A stretch of 64,000 nucleotides of DNA from Adenanthera pavonina (Eukaryota; Streptophyta; Magnoliopsida; Fabales; Fabaceae), in the NCBI GenBank assembly GCA_026686845.1, contig JAIVEN010000015.1, forward strand, positions 7,083,001 to 7,147,000, written 5' to 3'. A model generated the notes under the pieces. The model worked only from the letters and a program-made list of their open reading frames with translations. It was not told where the DNA came from and searched no databases. The translations under genes were made by a program, and so were the position numbers. Positions 10,980 through 22,600 of this stretch are shown one piece after another. Positions within the stretch are counted from its first letter, which is position 1. Every line of letters starts with the position of its first letter.

Positions 10980-13453
10980 TGTAACATCCTACCTCCACTC
11001 TTACCAAATCTCACGAAATACAACCAAACACAACCCAAACAACATCACCCAGCCTCAAACAATCTGAAACTAATCCCAGAAATACCAAATTTTGGGCTAG
11101 GGCCGCGGCCGCTACAGGATCACCGCGGCTCCGGCCTACTCTGTTTCTCCCTTGCTGCTGCCATCACTGGCGCCGCGGCCTGGACACTTGAGCCGCGGCG
11201 CCCCCAGCTGATATACCATATCAGCAAATTCAGCGTTCTGGGACGAATTTCCGACGCGCATAACTTTATGCTCCGACCTCCGATTGACTCGATTCCAACT
11301 CCTACAAGTCAATCTAGTCCCCATCTATCCATAGTCACCACTTTCACCTCAATCCAACTCCGTATGGAGATTCTGGACCATTGACACCATTTTGTCCACT
11401 TATTAACCAAAACTTGCCACTAACAACCTCCAATTGCCACCAAATGCAAATGGACACTCCAAGACCAACCATACATGTCCAAAACCCCTAAAACAACTTG
11501 CCAAAGAGGTTTCACCTCAAAGGAACCACTCCTCTGAGATTTGACCCCTTTGAACCCAATTCGACAATCCAGGCTACAGGCCCTCAAACAAACCAACAAT
11601 GCCCAACACCACTCTGAATTCACCAACACTACCATACAGACTTCACAACATCCAAAACCATGCATACAACCTATATAAATATACATACATCAATCCGTAC
11701 AAATCCTTTATCAATTCCTTTCAGCTATCCATTACAAATATACTACCCTACTTGGCACAAGGCACAGCATCCAAATTACACACACTACATAGACCCAATA
11801 TTCCCACGTACACAGCTACTCCCGTGTCTTCTCCGGACTAATGCCAGAACCGTCACCTGAAAGGTTAGTTATGGGAGAGGGTGTGAGACAATGTCTCAGT
11901 AACCGGGAACAACCACATACAATATCTATATCTATACTGATCCACACAGTCGTGCAATGCAATGTAAATGAATGGTATGCATGTTCTTCCTCATACACGG
12001 CTAGAACCACGAGCTATCGTCATCACAAGACATTTCAATAGATGATTCCCTTCCAACAGTCGATGAAGACCGATTCTGGGACATCACCAAGCTCACCTTA
12101 CTCTAGTGCAACCCGGCCAATGATTACACTAAAGCTCGGACCGTGGCTCTCCTTCCCCTGGACCATCACGAATTAATGGTGATTTAGGGAAGGTGCATCC
12201 CCCAAATCCACTGCCACCTGGCTCTCCCGAAGAGAGGATTTAGTGACAGGGACATTTCATCATATCATATTATCCTCTGCCGCCTGGCTCTCCCATGGAG
12301 AGGATTTAGCGACAGGGATCTTTACCATATCATCATCTCATATCACATCTCATCATCATCACCTCATCATCAATCTCTCACTATGCAATCATATGGTGAT
12401 GATGCTAATGTCATGCCAACATGCCTCTACACACACACGTATGTATATATATCATTATCATCACAATCATCATATGGACATGCCAGCATGCAATGGTATG
12501 GGGATGCTACACATCACAATACAATTACGCAACCATCATACATCAACTAGCCGTGTGTACCACATTATATAAGAAAACCATACATATACACAATCAATGT
12601 CATATAACCAATACAATACAAACACACACCCGGTTACCTTAACTGTCGTTACCATACACACACGAGTTCCACAAGCTTCCTTGAACTGTCCAGTACGCGT
12701 GAACCCCTCTCGCTTAGCCAACAACCTTTACAATACCACAATTCTTCCATTAACACAATATACCAAACATCACAGTATAACTACATTAACCTAACCCAAG
12801 GTTCCAACACCCTTTTCATGCATCAATAAGCTCTTAGGGATCACTCAAGCACTACACAACCTCATACCCTTCGGATTCCCAAGAGCCCTAATCAAGAATA
12901 ACCTAGGGTTAAGCTCAAATCACACATACACCATTCAAAACTCACATCCAAGCAACAATGATACCAAAACACACTCCATTAACCTCAAATCATCCATTTC
13001 AATCGGTGGATTTCACCCCAAACCGGAAATCCAACCTTACAATCAGAAATCTCAAATTCTAACCGAAGAAAATGGAGAGAGAGGAGTAGAGAGCACTTAC
13101 CAACTTGAATCCAAGCTCCCAATGGACGAGAATCACTCTGGGACACCGAAAATGCCGAACCCTAGCACTATTCCTCGTCTCTCTCTGCGTCGCTCCCTTT
13201 GTTTTCTTTCTTTCTTTCGCGTCCGACTGATCCGGATTTAAACAATTTTTACGACTCTCGCCGCGGCGGCCCTTCTCCTAGCCGCGGCGCCACCAATTAA
13301 TCCGGAACAATGCCACTGGAAGGTCTCTCGCCGCGGCGGCTCTGCTCCTAGCCGCGGCGCGGAGCCTTTTCTGGTTCCTCTTGAACCTATCTCTGTCCTG
13401 CTTCCTCCGGTCCTGAACACAAAACCGATAAAGATATCATGAGGGGTGTTACA
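10980..13453 (-). mobile_element. Large LTR of the same family, minus orientation
   Basis: On the minus strand the segment starts TGTAACACCCCTCATGATAT and ends GGATGTTACA, matching the start (TGTAACAACCCTCATTACAT) and structure of the 8120-10688 copy. The middle parts align by eye over several hundred bases, in opposite orientation. The left flank is TATGA (10975-10979); the matching TATGA lies not at 13454 but at 13898, beyond a further LTR-like unit. The element may run to 13458 (ctaca). It is rich in GCCGCGG motifs near both ends. No coding frame was found, only short shadow frames. Confidence 0.72.
13255..13360. repeat. 70-bp tandem duplication with GCCGCGGCG motifs
   Basis: The units CTCTCGCCGCGGCGGC plus CTCCTAGCCGCGGCGC occur at 13255-13290 and again at 13325-13360, exactly 70 bases apart. 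They lie inside the promoter-proximal end of the inverted LTR. Similar GCCGCGG motifs recur at 11102-11205 near its other end. This is an island of very high GC in otherwise AT-rich DNA. Confidence 0.8.
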
Positions 13454-13458
13454 CTACA

Positions 13459-13897
13459 TGTGACATCCGGGCGCTGACGAGGGCGGGGAGTGATCGCCGG
13501 TGCAAGAATAGTGGGGCTTCAGATAAAGTTACGAGGATAAAGTAATGAGGCACCGGCAAGGAGTGGCTCCTGGCAGGCTTCTAAGCGGGAGGGGCATATG
13601 AATGAATCGAATACATATCAGAACGAGAGGGATCCAGAGACTATATAGGTATGGGACTATACGGTTAAGGATAGCTTAAAGGAATTGATAGGTACTACCT
13701 ATACCAACAAGGTGCACCTACCTTTTCGGTAGCCTATTCCTAAAGAACTCCTCAGTTAAGCGTGCTTGACCTGGAGTAATTATGGGATGGGTGACCTCCT
13801 GGGAAGGAGGTGTGTGAGTGAGGACAAAGCACACCGAAAGGGCTTGTGTTGGTTTGTGGGGACAGTCGTCAATCCTGAATAGCGGCCGGACCTTACA
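13459..13897 (+). mobile_element. 5S-rRNA-like LTR (Cassandra-like), probable solo copy
   Basis: A 439-bp unit that starts TGTGACATCC and ends CCTTACA, followed by TATGA (13898-13902), the same pentamer that precedes the neighbouring LTR at 10975-10979. Positions 13745-13807 match the middle and 3' half of plant 5S rRNA, including GTTAAGCGTGCTTG and the internal-promoter C box GGATGGGTGACCTCCTGG. LTRs carrying 5S rRNA are the hallmark of the Cassandra TRIM family; this unit is longer than Cassandra LTRs as I remember them, so it may be a relative. Confidence 0.65.
13745..13807 (+). other. 5S rRNA-derived segment inside an LTR
   Basis: Sequence matches plant 5S rRNA from the AACTCC..GTTAAGCGTGCTTG part through GGGTGACCTCCTGGGAAG, with scattered changes (for example CTTGACCTGGAGTAATTATGG). 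The 5' third and extreme 3' end of 5S rRNA are missing or unrecognisable. It is therefore not a working rRNA gene, but the pol III internal control region is largely kept. Confidence 0.8.
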
Positions 13898-13902
13898 TAT
13901 GA

Positions 13903-14327
13903 AGGTAGGTAAAATAAATCCTATCATAACTCCTATTTGCTTTACTGATAATTTAGTTTTATTTGCTGAGGCGAGTGTTGAACAAATGAAGGTTATTATG
14001 GAGGGACTAAATAGTTTTAGTGATATGGTTGGACATAAAGTGAGCAATAATAAAACATTTATATTTTTCTCACCAAATACTGTGAAAAGGGTAAGAAGGG
14101 ATATTTGTCAGACGAGTGGCTTTAAAGAAGTTAATGAAATGGGGAGATATTTGGGAGCTTTGATCACTAACAAGAGAAAATCCAAGGATAAGTTTGGCTA
14201 TGTTGTTGGTAAAGTTAAGCAAAGGTTAAGTGGATGGAAAGCAAAAGCCTTATCATTTGCTGGGAGAATCACGTTGGTGAAAGCTGTTACTAGTAGCATT
14301 GCTTTACATCAGATGCAACATGAGAAA
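13903..14327 (+). pseudogene. LINE reverse transcriptase, FADD-box and thumb part
   Basis: Reads in one frame from KVGKINPIITPICFTDNLVLFAEAS through GLNSFSDMVGHKVSNNKTFIFF to KQRLSGWKAKALSFAGRITLVKAV and SIALHQMQ. These are the plant-LINE motifs around 'LLFADDLLLFAEA', 'SG..VN..KS' and 'L..WK...LS.AGR..L.K.V'. The catalytic FADD reads FTDN, so the second catalytic Asp is lost. The frame is interrupted at 14328 by a hAT-type insertion. Confidence 0.88.
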
Positions 14328-15015
14328 TAGAGCCGGTAAAATGGGCCGGAACCCGCGGGCCGGCCCGCTTAGCCCGCCAAAAATGACGGGGTGGGCTGAA
14401 AAAATTGAGATATTTATAATGGGGGTAAAAAACTTGGCCCGTCCCGCCAGCCCGCCTAGCCCACGGGTTGGCCCGCTTTTTTTTTATAAATATTTTTATA
14501 TTTTTTTTATCTATATAATTATATCTAAAAAAAATAAAAACTAAAAAAAAGGGTTTAAGCATAATTTTCTTTCTCAATCTTTCATATATTTTAATTTTGG
14601 CTGTGTTTTATTTTGTTAAACTAAATGTTACTTGTGGTATTACCATATTAATGCATTAATATATTATGCTTTAAGACTTTATGTATCAAACCGATAAAAG
14701 ATTTCATGAATATAGTTATTTTATTCATGATAGTGAATAAGAAATTAATAATTTAACTAAGTAGGGGGAAAAAAGGGGCTAACCAAATAAAAAGAGTAAA
14801 AAAAAAAAGGAGAAATTTTATGATTTAACAAAAAAATAAAAAAATAAAAAAAAAACGGGCTGGCTCGTTTAGCCCGCCAGCCCGCGTATGGCGGGGCGGG
14901 CTGGGGATTTTTAGGCCCGCCCTTATGCAGGCCTCAGCCCGCCCCGCCCCGCCCAAAAGGCGGGCCTATGGCAGGCCGGCCTGTTTAAGGCGGGCCGGCC
15001 CGTTTACCACCTCTA
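14328..15015. mobile_element. GC-rich non-autonomous hAT-type element
   Basis: A 688-bp insertion with terminal inverted repeats: the left end is TAGAGCCGGTAAAATGGGCC and the right end, inverted, is TAGAGGTGGTAAACGGGCC. It is flanked by a perfect 8-bp duplication ATGAGAAA (14320-14327 and 15016-15023), the length expected for hAT. Both ends hold repeated GGCCGGCCCGCTTAGCCCGCC-type blocks around an AT-rich centre. No transposase is present. Removing it restores the LINE frame (QHEKLPKNIINEIEKAERSF). Confidence 0.88.
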
Positions 15016-15023
15016 ATGAGAAA

Positions 15024-15800
15024 CTTCCAAAAATATAATTAATGAAATTGAGAAAGCTGAGAGGAGTTTTGTTTGAGGTGAAGAAAATGCTCAAAGAAAG
15101 TGGTATGTCATAGGCTGGGGGACAATGTGTAAAAGCAAACAACAAGAGGGGTTGGTATTAAGTCTCTTAGTAGCATGAGTGAGGCTTTTATGTTTAAACT
15201 ATGTTGGGGGCTTGTGCCTAAGAATGAAGCTTTATGGGTTCAACTGCTAAAAAATAGATATGGAGAAAATCTAAATATTAAAGAAGGAATTCTTTCAAAA
15301 AGTTTAGATTCTATACTTTGGAAAGATTTGATTATGCGATGGGACAAGTTTGTGGATAATGTGTGTTGGGAAATTCGAGGAGGAAATGAGGTTTTAGTTT
15401 GGATGGATACTTGGGTTAGAAATGAAAAAAGATTAATTCAATAGGTAACAAATTTATCTATGACTAATGAAAATTTAAAAGTGGCAGATTTGGTGAATGT
15501 TGAAGGTGAATGGGATCTCATTGTGCTACAAAATATAGTGGATCATCAGTGTCTTTTAAAAATTCAAGCTATGGTTCAACCTTCTTGTTCACATGATAGA
15601 GATGTCACTAAATGGTTACCAAATAAATGGGGAGATTTCCCTGTTACTAGCACATATAAAATGCTTATGATGGATAATAATATGTATGAACAAGATATTT
15701 GGATAATCATATGGAAGATTGAGTTTTCAGAAAGGGTGAAAACTTGTTTATGGTCAGTAGCCTATGAAAGATTGTTGACTCAACATGTTAGAAGTCACTA
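15024..15800 (+). pseudogene. LINE connection and zinc-binding region (broken)
   Basis: Starts in frame with LPKNIINEIEKAERSF after the hAT element. Two later frames give MFKLCWGLVPKNEALWVQLLKNRYG (linker after RT) with ILWKDLIMRW, and then KWLPNKWGDFPVTSTYKML with IWKIEFSERVKTCLWSVAYERLLTQ, the zf-RVT-like block. A stop at 15442-15444 and frame changes separate the pieces. Confidence 0.8.
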
Positions 15801-16198
15801 GACAAGCGAGACTGAGATCTGTACAAGACGTGCAATTGGAGTTGAAAACATTTCCCATGCTTTGAGAGACTGTAGAGAGGCTATGAGAATATGGAATATG
15901 TTTGTTCCTCCCACTGATAGATATAATTTTTTTTTCTTAATTCTTTTTCTATTTGGTTTCATAGCAATTTGCAGGTTCAGGATGAAAAGTTAGCTGGAAT
16001 TTGTTTTGGCATAATATGCTGGTTTATTTGGAAATGATGTAACCTTGCCATTTTTTATAATGAAACTAGTATCATCAGGAATCATAAAGAAATTATCATG
16101 CAATTCATCAAAGACATGCAATGGAGAGAACAAATGGAAGTGTATGAAGAGCGAAGAAGAAAGAACCAAATGGTGATTAAATGGAAAAAACCTCCCTA

Positions 16199-16697
16199 GG
16201 GATGGATAAAACTTAATGTAGATAGAGTTGTTATTAGTAAACTTGGTTTGGTAGTTGCAAGTGGAATAATCAGAAATGAAGGAAATTGGATTGGAGAATT
16301 TATCCACAAAATTGGGATCCGTAATGTGCTTGATGCTGAATTATGGGAAATTATGAATGGATTACAAACTTGGTGGACTCTTGGATTAAAGAAGATCATT
16401 GTGGAATTAGATTCTCTATCTCTAATTTAGAATCTCAGACAGCCACATCAAGACTACAAAGGAGATGGAAAACTTATGCAAAAAACAAGGTTGTGGATCA
16501 TGAAAGATTGGGACTTATCTTTTCTACATATTTATAGTGAAACCAATATGTGTGCACATAGCATGGCAACAGCAGGTCTCTATTGTCAAATGGGATATAA
16601 GTTCTTGAAAGTATCTACTCCAGAGATGCAGAGGCTTATGAGGGAGGATATAATTGGGCAAGGAATGAGACGTATAGTGTCTGAGTATATCACCTAG
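16199..16697 (+). pseudogene. LINE C-terminal RNase H domain (broken)
   Basis: Gives GWIKLNVDRVVISK followed by GLVVASGIIRNEGNWIGEF and then LDAELWEIMNGLQTWWTLGLKKIIVELDS, the plant LINE RNase H pattern (K.N.DG, E at the second catalytic site, LDS third site). A TAG at 16427-16429 stops this frame. Another frame continues to SETNMCAHSMATAGLYCQMG and the end at 16697. The final part corresponds to 'R..N..AD.LA', where D is replaced. Confidence 0.8.
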
Positions 16698-16796
16698 TTT
16701 CTTGTTTGTTATGTTTTTGTTTTGTTGTTTGTTTTTTTTTATGTAATCTTTCTTTTCTGTTGGGTCTTCTCACCCACTTTTCCTACCAAAAAAAAA

Positions 16797-17447
16797 TTAC
16801 CAAAGATTTCATGTATGGGGTCTTTGACCCTGAATGTCAAAAAAAGAAAAAGAAGGGACTTGGGTTTAATTCTTTTAATAAATATGTAAATAATTTCTAA
16901 ATTTAAAAATTTACAGTAAATCTAAAAAATTTCAATTTAGTACAGCTATGAATAGCTTTTGCAATTATTGACTCTATTAATTGATTGACTAATAAAGTGA
17001 GAAAAGAACTTCCAACCATACAATAAGATGCTTGTTTTAATTACATTAGTATATGTGGGATTTTGTTTTAGCGTGTCACTTATCTAAGAATATTTTAAAT
17101 TATTTTTGAATTTAAACATCTAAAAATATTTAAATATATAAACTAAGCAACCAAGTTTTATTCTAAAAAGTGATATATTTAATTGAACACATCGCTTCCA
17201 TTTTATTATTTAAATTTCATAACATATGTAAATAACTTTATTCATGTTATATTTTCATTAATAAAATAATTAGCTCCTTAATTTTAGATAGCTTTGTTAA
17301 ATAATTTGTATTTTATTATTTAAATTTCATATCATGAACTACATAGCCATGACTCCTTTTAAAAAAAACTGCATTATTTTTTTATATAATAAAATTTAAG
17401 TTCGTTGGGTTTCAGAAACTCACAATAACCTAAGCACGCCTCACAAC
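16797..17447. other. Intergenic, no gene seen
   Basis: AT-rich DNA between the LINE tail and a hAT MITE. No frame, RNA or repeat could be supported. Confidence 0.5.
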
Positions 17448-17839
17448 CTATGAAGTACCGACACTTAAAAAAAGTAGACACACCCGTATTTGATACACGA
17501 TACGATACTCATACCATACTTATGCATACATATCTATCCGTACCACTTTGTACCCATCTGTACCACTTTAAATTTTTACATTAAAATAGTCTATTTGAAA
17601 TTATTATGAATATTTTATGATTTATTTTAACATTTATACTATACTTTTTAGAATATTTAATACCCATTTTTATCTTAATAGGTACATTTATTAATTATAT
17701 ATATAAATAATTATATAAATAATATTATATATATATATATAAATATCTTTCACAGTATTCTAAAATTTTAAAAATTGCAGTATCTTTCGTATCATGCCAT
17801 ATCATATCTAATATATATACTCATATCGGTGCTACATAG
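17448..17839. mobile_element. hAT-type MITE
   Basis: A 392-bp unit with ends CTATGAAGTACCGACAC and, inverted, CTATGTAGCACCGATAT. It is flanked by CTCACAAC (17440-17447) and CTCCCAAC (17840-17847), which agree at 7 of 8 bases and form the 8-bp duplication typical of hAT. The inside is AT-rich with runs like 'gatacgatactcatacc' and has no coding capacity. Confidence 0.8.
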
Positions 17840-19691
17840 CTCCCAACTTTACTTGCAGCTGGATTAATTCTTTAAAACTTAAATAATGGAGTGTTGAAAA
17901 GACCCTGTAAAATCCAATCCAAATATAAAATAAGAACAATACAGCTTAATATCATTTCATGAATGAACTGAAGATCCCACAGACGAGAGTAACAAATTCT
18001 GATATTTGAAAATCTTTGCTCAAGAAAAATCAATGGCTGCATCAAGAAACTTGCCTGCAGAAGCAAGAATTGAACCCAGAAATGTTAACCTAAATCCGTT
18101 GATTTCTTTCTCTCTTAAAATTAAGTTTTCCACTAAAAGAAGTGTTACCATACTTTTTTTTTCTTTCCCTTTATTTTTCTTTTCACCCAAATTTATCAAG
18201 AAAATTTGCGCAATAAGATAGTACACGTAACGTTATAATTCAAATCACATGTGAAAGGGAGACGACAATAATTGAAAGAGTGATATAATTCATGGGCTCG
18301 CCTGATTGTGTTGTGTCATTTTCTCTTCCATACACTCTCAAAAATAATGCGCAATAATGCCCCTCTCTAAATTATGACGAGAAAATCAATAACAGTTAAG
18401 GTTTTATGTTTGAATTTTGTGTGTATGAAGAAAAATATTGCTATAAGAGTGGTTTGACCTAATTTGATTTAAATTAATCAAAATTTAATGTGACATTCCG
18501 AAAATCAGTTGATACATCAGACAAAAGTTATGACAAGAAAATGAGTGGTTTTCTACAGCAGCAGATTCTAAGTCCAAAATTTCATAATAATTCATAATTA
18601 ATTATTTTTTAAAAAACTTGATTTTTTAAGAGAAACATACAAAATGAAAATAAGACAAACGCATATCAAATTCGGAAGATTCAAAGTTTCTGCTTATACA
18701 ACAATACAATGATGTTGCTGATGATGATTCAAGCGTAGTAAAGTATTCATTTCTTCAATTTTTCACAATTGAACTATATATATTTTTATGAGTATTCTAC
18801 AAAATCTAAAAAAAATAAATCTTATTATCTATAAGGGATGGATAATATGATTTGTTATAGAGTTTATATTGATATATTGATAATATTTGATATAATGAAT
18901 GATAATAGCATCCAGTAGCATAAGACCACTTAAAAAAATAAATGTTTATATTTGATAATAGAGTTTATTTTAATTTTCCCTACTTAAAATATTTTGTTAA
19001 CATTTTCCGTAAATAAAATTAATGATGTTAATATTTAGGAAGTTTTATATTAAATTTTAAAAATTAAAAAATTAAAAAAACACTTAATAAAATTAAAGGA
19101 TTAAATTAAACCTTCGCCTAAAATTAAGGAACTAAACTTTAACCTATATAATAGAATGGATATTATATTTTCAAGTATACTTTGATAATAAATTTCTTTT
19201 TTTATTTTTTCTATGTAACTAAAAATAATTCCCACTAATAATAGATATTAATTTTATGAAGGATAAATAATATATAAATATTTTTTAATTAGATTTGTTT
19301 TACATATAAAGAGTATAAATCAATTATTAAATAAATGGATGAAACGAGTTGTGAATTTATTATTATTTTTAGCAAGTGGGTATCTTCAAATTTTCAGTCT
19401 GCCTTGCCTGTTAGGGAGTAAAAAAAAAATCAATCTCCATTTTCACTCTTTGCTCATGCCGTCATGATCACTCTTCCAATTTAGCCGCGCGTTTTTGGAA
19501 TTCCATTAATACCTGCCTCAGCGTCTTCTTTACTTGAGATCTCGCTCTTCACTTCCACTTGCAGACCTTCAATCTTCGTCTCATTTTCTCGGAATTCTTG
19601 GCGCCAATGCATGCATAGCTAAAGCTGATTACTCTGTCGGCTCCTCAATCTCATCAGGTAGAGTCGACTGCAATTTCAATGCAATCTGCTG
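17840..19691. other. Intergenic and VARICOSE upstream region
   Basis: Mostly AT-rich without supported genes. Two overlapping short frames near 17872-18226 on the minus strand have no recognised domain. From about 19440 base composition becomes balanced, which marks the 5'UTR/promoter of the gene starting at 19692. Two short upstream ATGs lie there: one near 19607-19618 that stops after two or three codons, and one at 19679 that overlaps the main start in another frame. No clear TATA box was seen. Confidence 0.45.
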
Positions 19692-22600
19692 ATGGATCAA
19701 TCTCCTGGGAATCGCAACCCCTTCGATATGAACAGGTTCTTTAGACCCAAGAATCGACCGCCAAACCCTGTCTATCGGAGTCATTCTTCATTTCGTCCTC
19801 CCTTCGATTCTCCCTCCGCCTCCTATTCTTTACCATATGGCCCCTTCTCTAACCCTCATCAAATGCCTCCATTTCACAATTTCTATCCACAGGACCAGCA
19901 GCGTCCTTCCTTATATCGTTCGCCTTCTCCTCTTTCTTTAGACGAAGCCCAAGCTAGCATAAAGGCATGGCTCGCTCAAGAACTGTCGCGTCAAACTCCT
20001 CCTCCTTATCCTCCTTCTTCTTCGGGGCTCTTGGATTTTACTGGGCCTGCCAATGTGCCGTTCATGTCAAGAAGGGGCACGGCTACCTCGGTTCCTATTA
20101 TGCCGAGAAGTAAGCTCATGAAGGAGCGGCATTTGGTGGGTGATAGTGTCGGGTATAATGTGGATGGTAGGTCGCAAGGTGAGGTGCAGCCTCAGCTTGA
20201 GGTTACACCCATAACGAAATATGGTTCAGTTCGTAAGCCTGTTTTGGGCCGTCGAATTACCCTTAACAAATTGTATATGTGCTATGAGTTCACACAGGGG
20301 AGCATCAGGGTTCTTAATATTAATACTGCGCTGAAATCTTTGCTTCGAGGCCACAATCAGGTATATTATTGTGTATGGCTTATCATATTGGTCCGTTATA
20401 TAGTGCAATTAGCGCTTTATATATATATATATATATATATAGAGGAAGTGTATTGAGCCATACTCGGGCAATATCTGTGTTTTAGTTCAATGAGGATTGC
20501 ATTCTGTTATGAGTTCGTTTAAATGACATTGCCATAGCCGCTTTAAACGGTAGGATCCCCCGTGAACTGTGAATAGTAAATATACTGGGGTGATGTTAAG
20601 TCGTTGAAACAGATCCCTGAAATATACCACCATCAATATATAATATAAAATTTATAGCAAACCCTTATATTTATATATAAGCTATGAAATTTATCTCGGA
20701 GTTATGTTTAGGAAAATGTGTATATGAATAAAATTTATGACAAGTTACATTATTTCCAAGTGCAGCTTATTCTTTCAAGACACCCGCGTATTGTAGGAAA
20801 AATTCGTCTAAATTTTAATGAGGTGAAGAGAAAGAAAGATAAGCAAAGATGGGCCTCACATTTGCGGGAACCACAAATGGGACCCATCCTTTTCTCTTAT
20901 CCTCCTTCTTGACTTTAGTAACAATATATTTTTTGGGGGACCCTGATCAATTTGATCTTTAATCTCGAGAGCAGATAGTTAATGTCCTTTTTGTGAAAAT
21001 CCCGTGATAAAAAAGAAAACCCATTTGGTTGATATTTGGGTGCACATTAAGCAAGTTACAAGCATAATACTAAAATTGCTAATTGACTAGGAGGTTTTAC
21101 TAAGCAAATTTAGAACCAATAATTGCGTGCCAATGATTATTGTTTTACTTTGTACGACAGTGGAATTTGAGGTGAGATAGTAGTCCCTTGTGGATCACTG
21201 GAGATCCTTGATGTATTAGAAAAGGACTGAGTAACCTGTCAGCGAAAAGGTAAAAAATGAAGAGCCAAAAACAGTTGTTAATAAGATATATTGAACATTA
21301 TATTTGTTTTATTCCTTATTTTACCCCTTCCTTTCTAAAATATTTAAATGGAAATTGTTTACTGTTGTAATGTTTACTATTAACGAGATAATCAAGGTAA
21401 AGAAACTATAAATACACAAAGATGAAAGAGGCAAGTAGTCAACAGATTAAGAAATTATATGTTTATGTTCATTTATATTCAGGAAACAACGAGCTCTGAG
21501 CTTTTGGATATTTAGAAAACTAAATAGAAAACCAAATTTTAGAATATATAAATTCATAATGAAGAAGGCTTCAGTGTGAAATTTTAACGACTCAATCTTT
21601 TCTACACTAACTGCTGCTTGAGAAAGGTGGGGAAACAACTTCTACTTTCTTGCTCAAACGTTAATTAAAACCTATTTGATGTTTGGGGAGGACTGAGTCA
21701 TGTTACTCGGGAAAAAACTGGAAGATAAGAAAAGACAGGTTTGAGAAAATGTTAATGAATAATCAATGAGACAAAACAATATTATATTTTTATTTATCAT
21801 ACTGAGACAAATTAGCATTTTTGTTTTCCAATAAACTATTTTGTTTGGAGGGCCAAATTGAGGATTTTATAGTATTCCAAGTAAAACATGCATATAATCT
21901 CATATTTTTGAGGTGGTCTCAAACGAAACAACATGCTCCACCCCTGAGCTTAAGAAGTCTGTTGTATTCAAAATGCAATTGTATCCTTGTATGGTCTAAA
22001 TTTAAATCATAATCCTTGTCCTAGCTGCCATCTTGATGATACTCTATCATGCTCTTTGGTATTCATAGGACAAAATTTGCTAAAATCAGCACTGGAATTA
22101 TTCCTGTTGTATTTCCATCACAAGCACGGGATTTTTGTTATATGAAATTTATTTTCGTGTTCCTCTGTTATTTTAGTCGAAATGTATTATTGTATATATT
22201 CACTGTAGAGGAATGCATGTGATTATTGAAAAGTTGTTGCTGCCCCTTGACTTATTTCTATTTCAATTTTTACTTTTGTATATACTTTCAATGGCAAATA
22301 GTTAGAGGTCAAAGTAATTTGTTCTCCAATTAATTTGCTTTATTTTTTTGTTGTCAGAGGGTCACAGACTTGGCTTTCTTTGCTGAAGATGTTCACCTCT
22401 TGGCTAGGTAGTTATTTAATTGTATGAAATTCATAAGGGCCAATTTCACTCCTCTCTGGATTATGGTAACATGCTTTACTACAGTGTTGGCATAGGTGGT
22501 CGTGTATATGTATGGAGAATCTCTGAGGGTACAGATGAAGAAGATAAGCCACAAATCACTGAAAGGATTATTGTTGCTATTCAATTTGTAGTCCAGAAGG

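Larger units (their letters stand above)
7390..16796 (+). mobile_element. Decayed 5'-truncated LINE (plant L1-type) with nested insertions
   Basis: One non-LTR retrotransposon can be read in pieces from about 7390 to an A9 tail at 16788-16796. In order: the RT N-terminal part (7390-8119), the RT core with RGIRQGDPISPYLFVLGME (10694-10979), the FADD-box region and thumb (13903-14327), the zinc-binding/connection part (15024-15800), and an RNase H domain (about 16199-16697). Insertions at 8120-10688, 10980-13897 and 14328-15015 account for the gaps. Removing each with one copy of its target duplication restores the LINE protein in frame. The 5' part (ORF1 and endonuclease) is absent. Many frameshifts and stops show it is inactive. 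No clear LINE target duplication was found. Confidence 0.88.

Noticed and set aside
12243..12642. Overlapping His/Met/Thr-rich frames on both strands
   Set aside because: Same simple-sequence part of the inverted LTR, aligned with the non-coding middle of the other copy.
13745..13807. A functional 5S rRNA gene
   Set aside because: Only about half of 5S is recognisable, it has substitutions, and it lies within an LTR-bounded unit.
13718..14047. 109-aa minus-strand frame across the 5S-like LTR and LINE
   Set aside because: It spans the junction of two unrelated elements, so it cannot be a gene.
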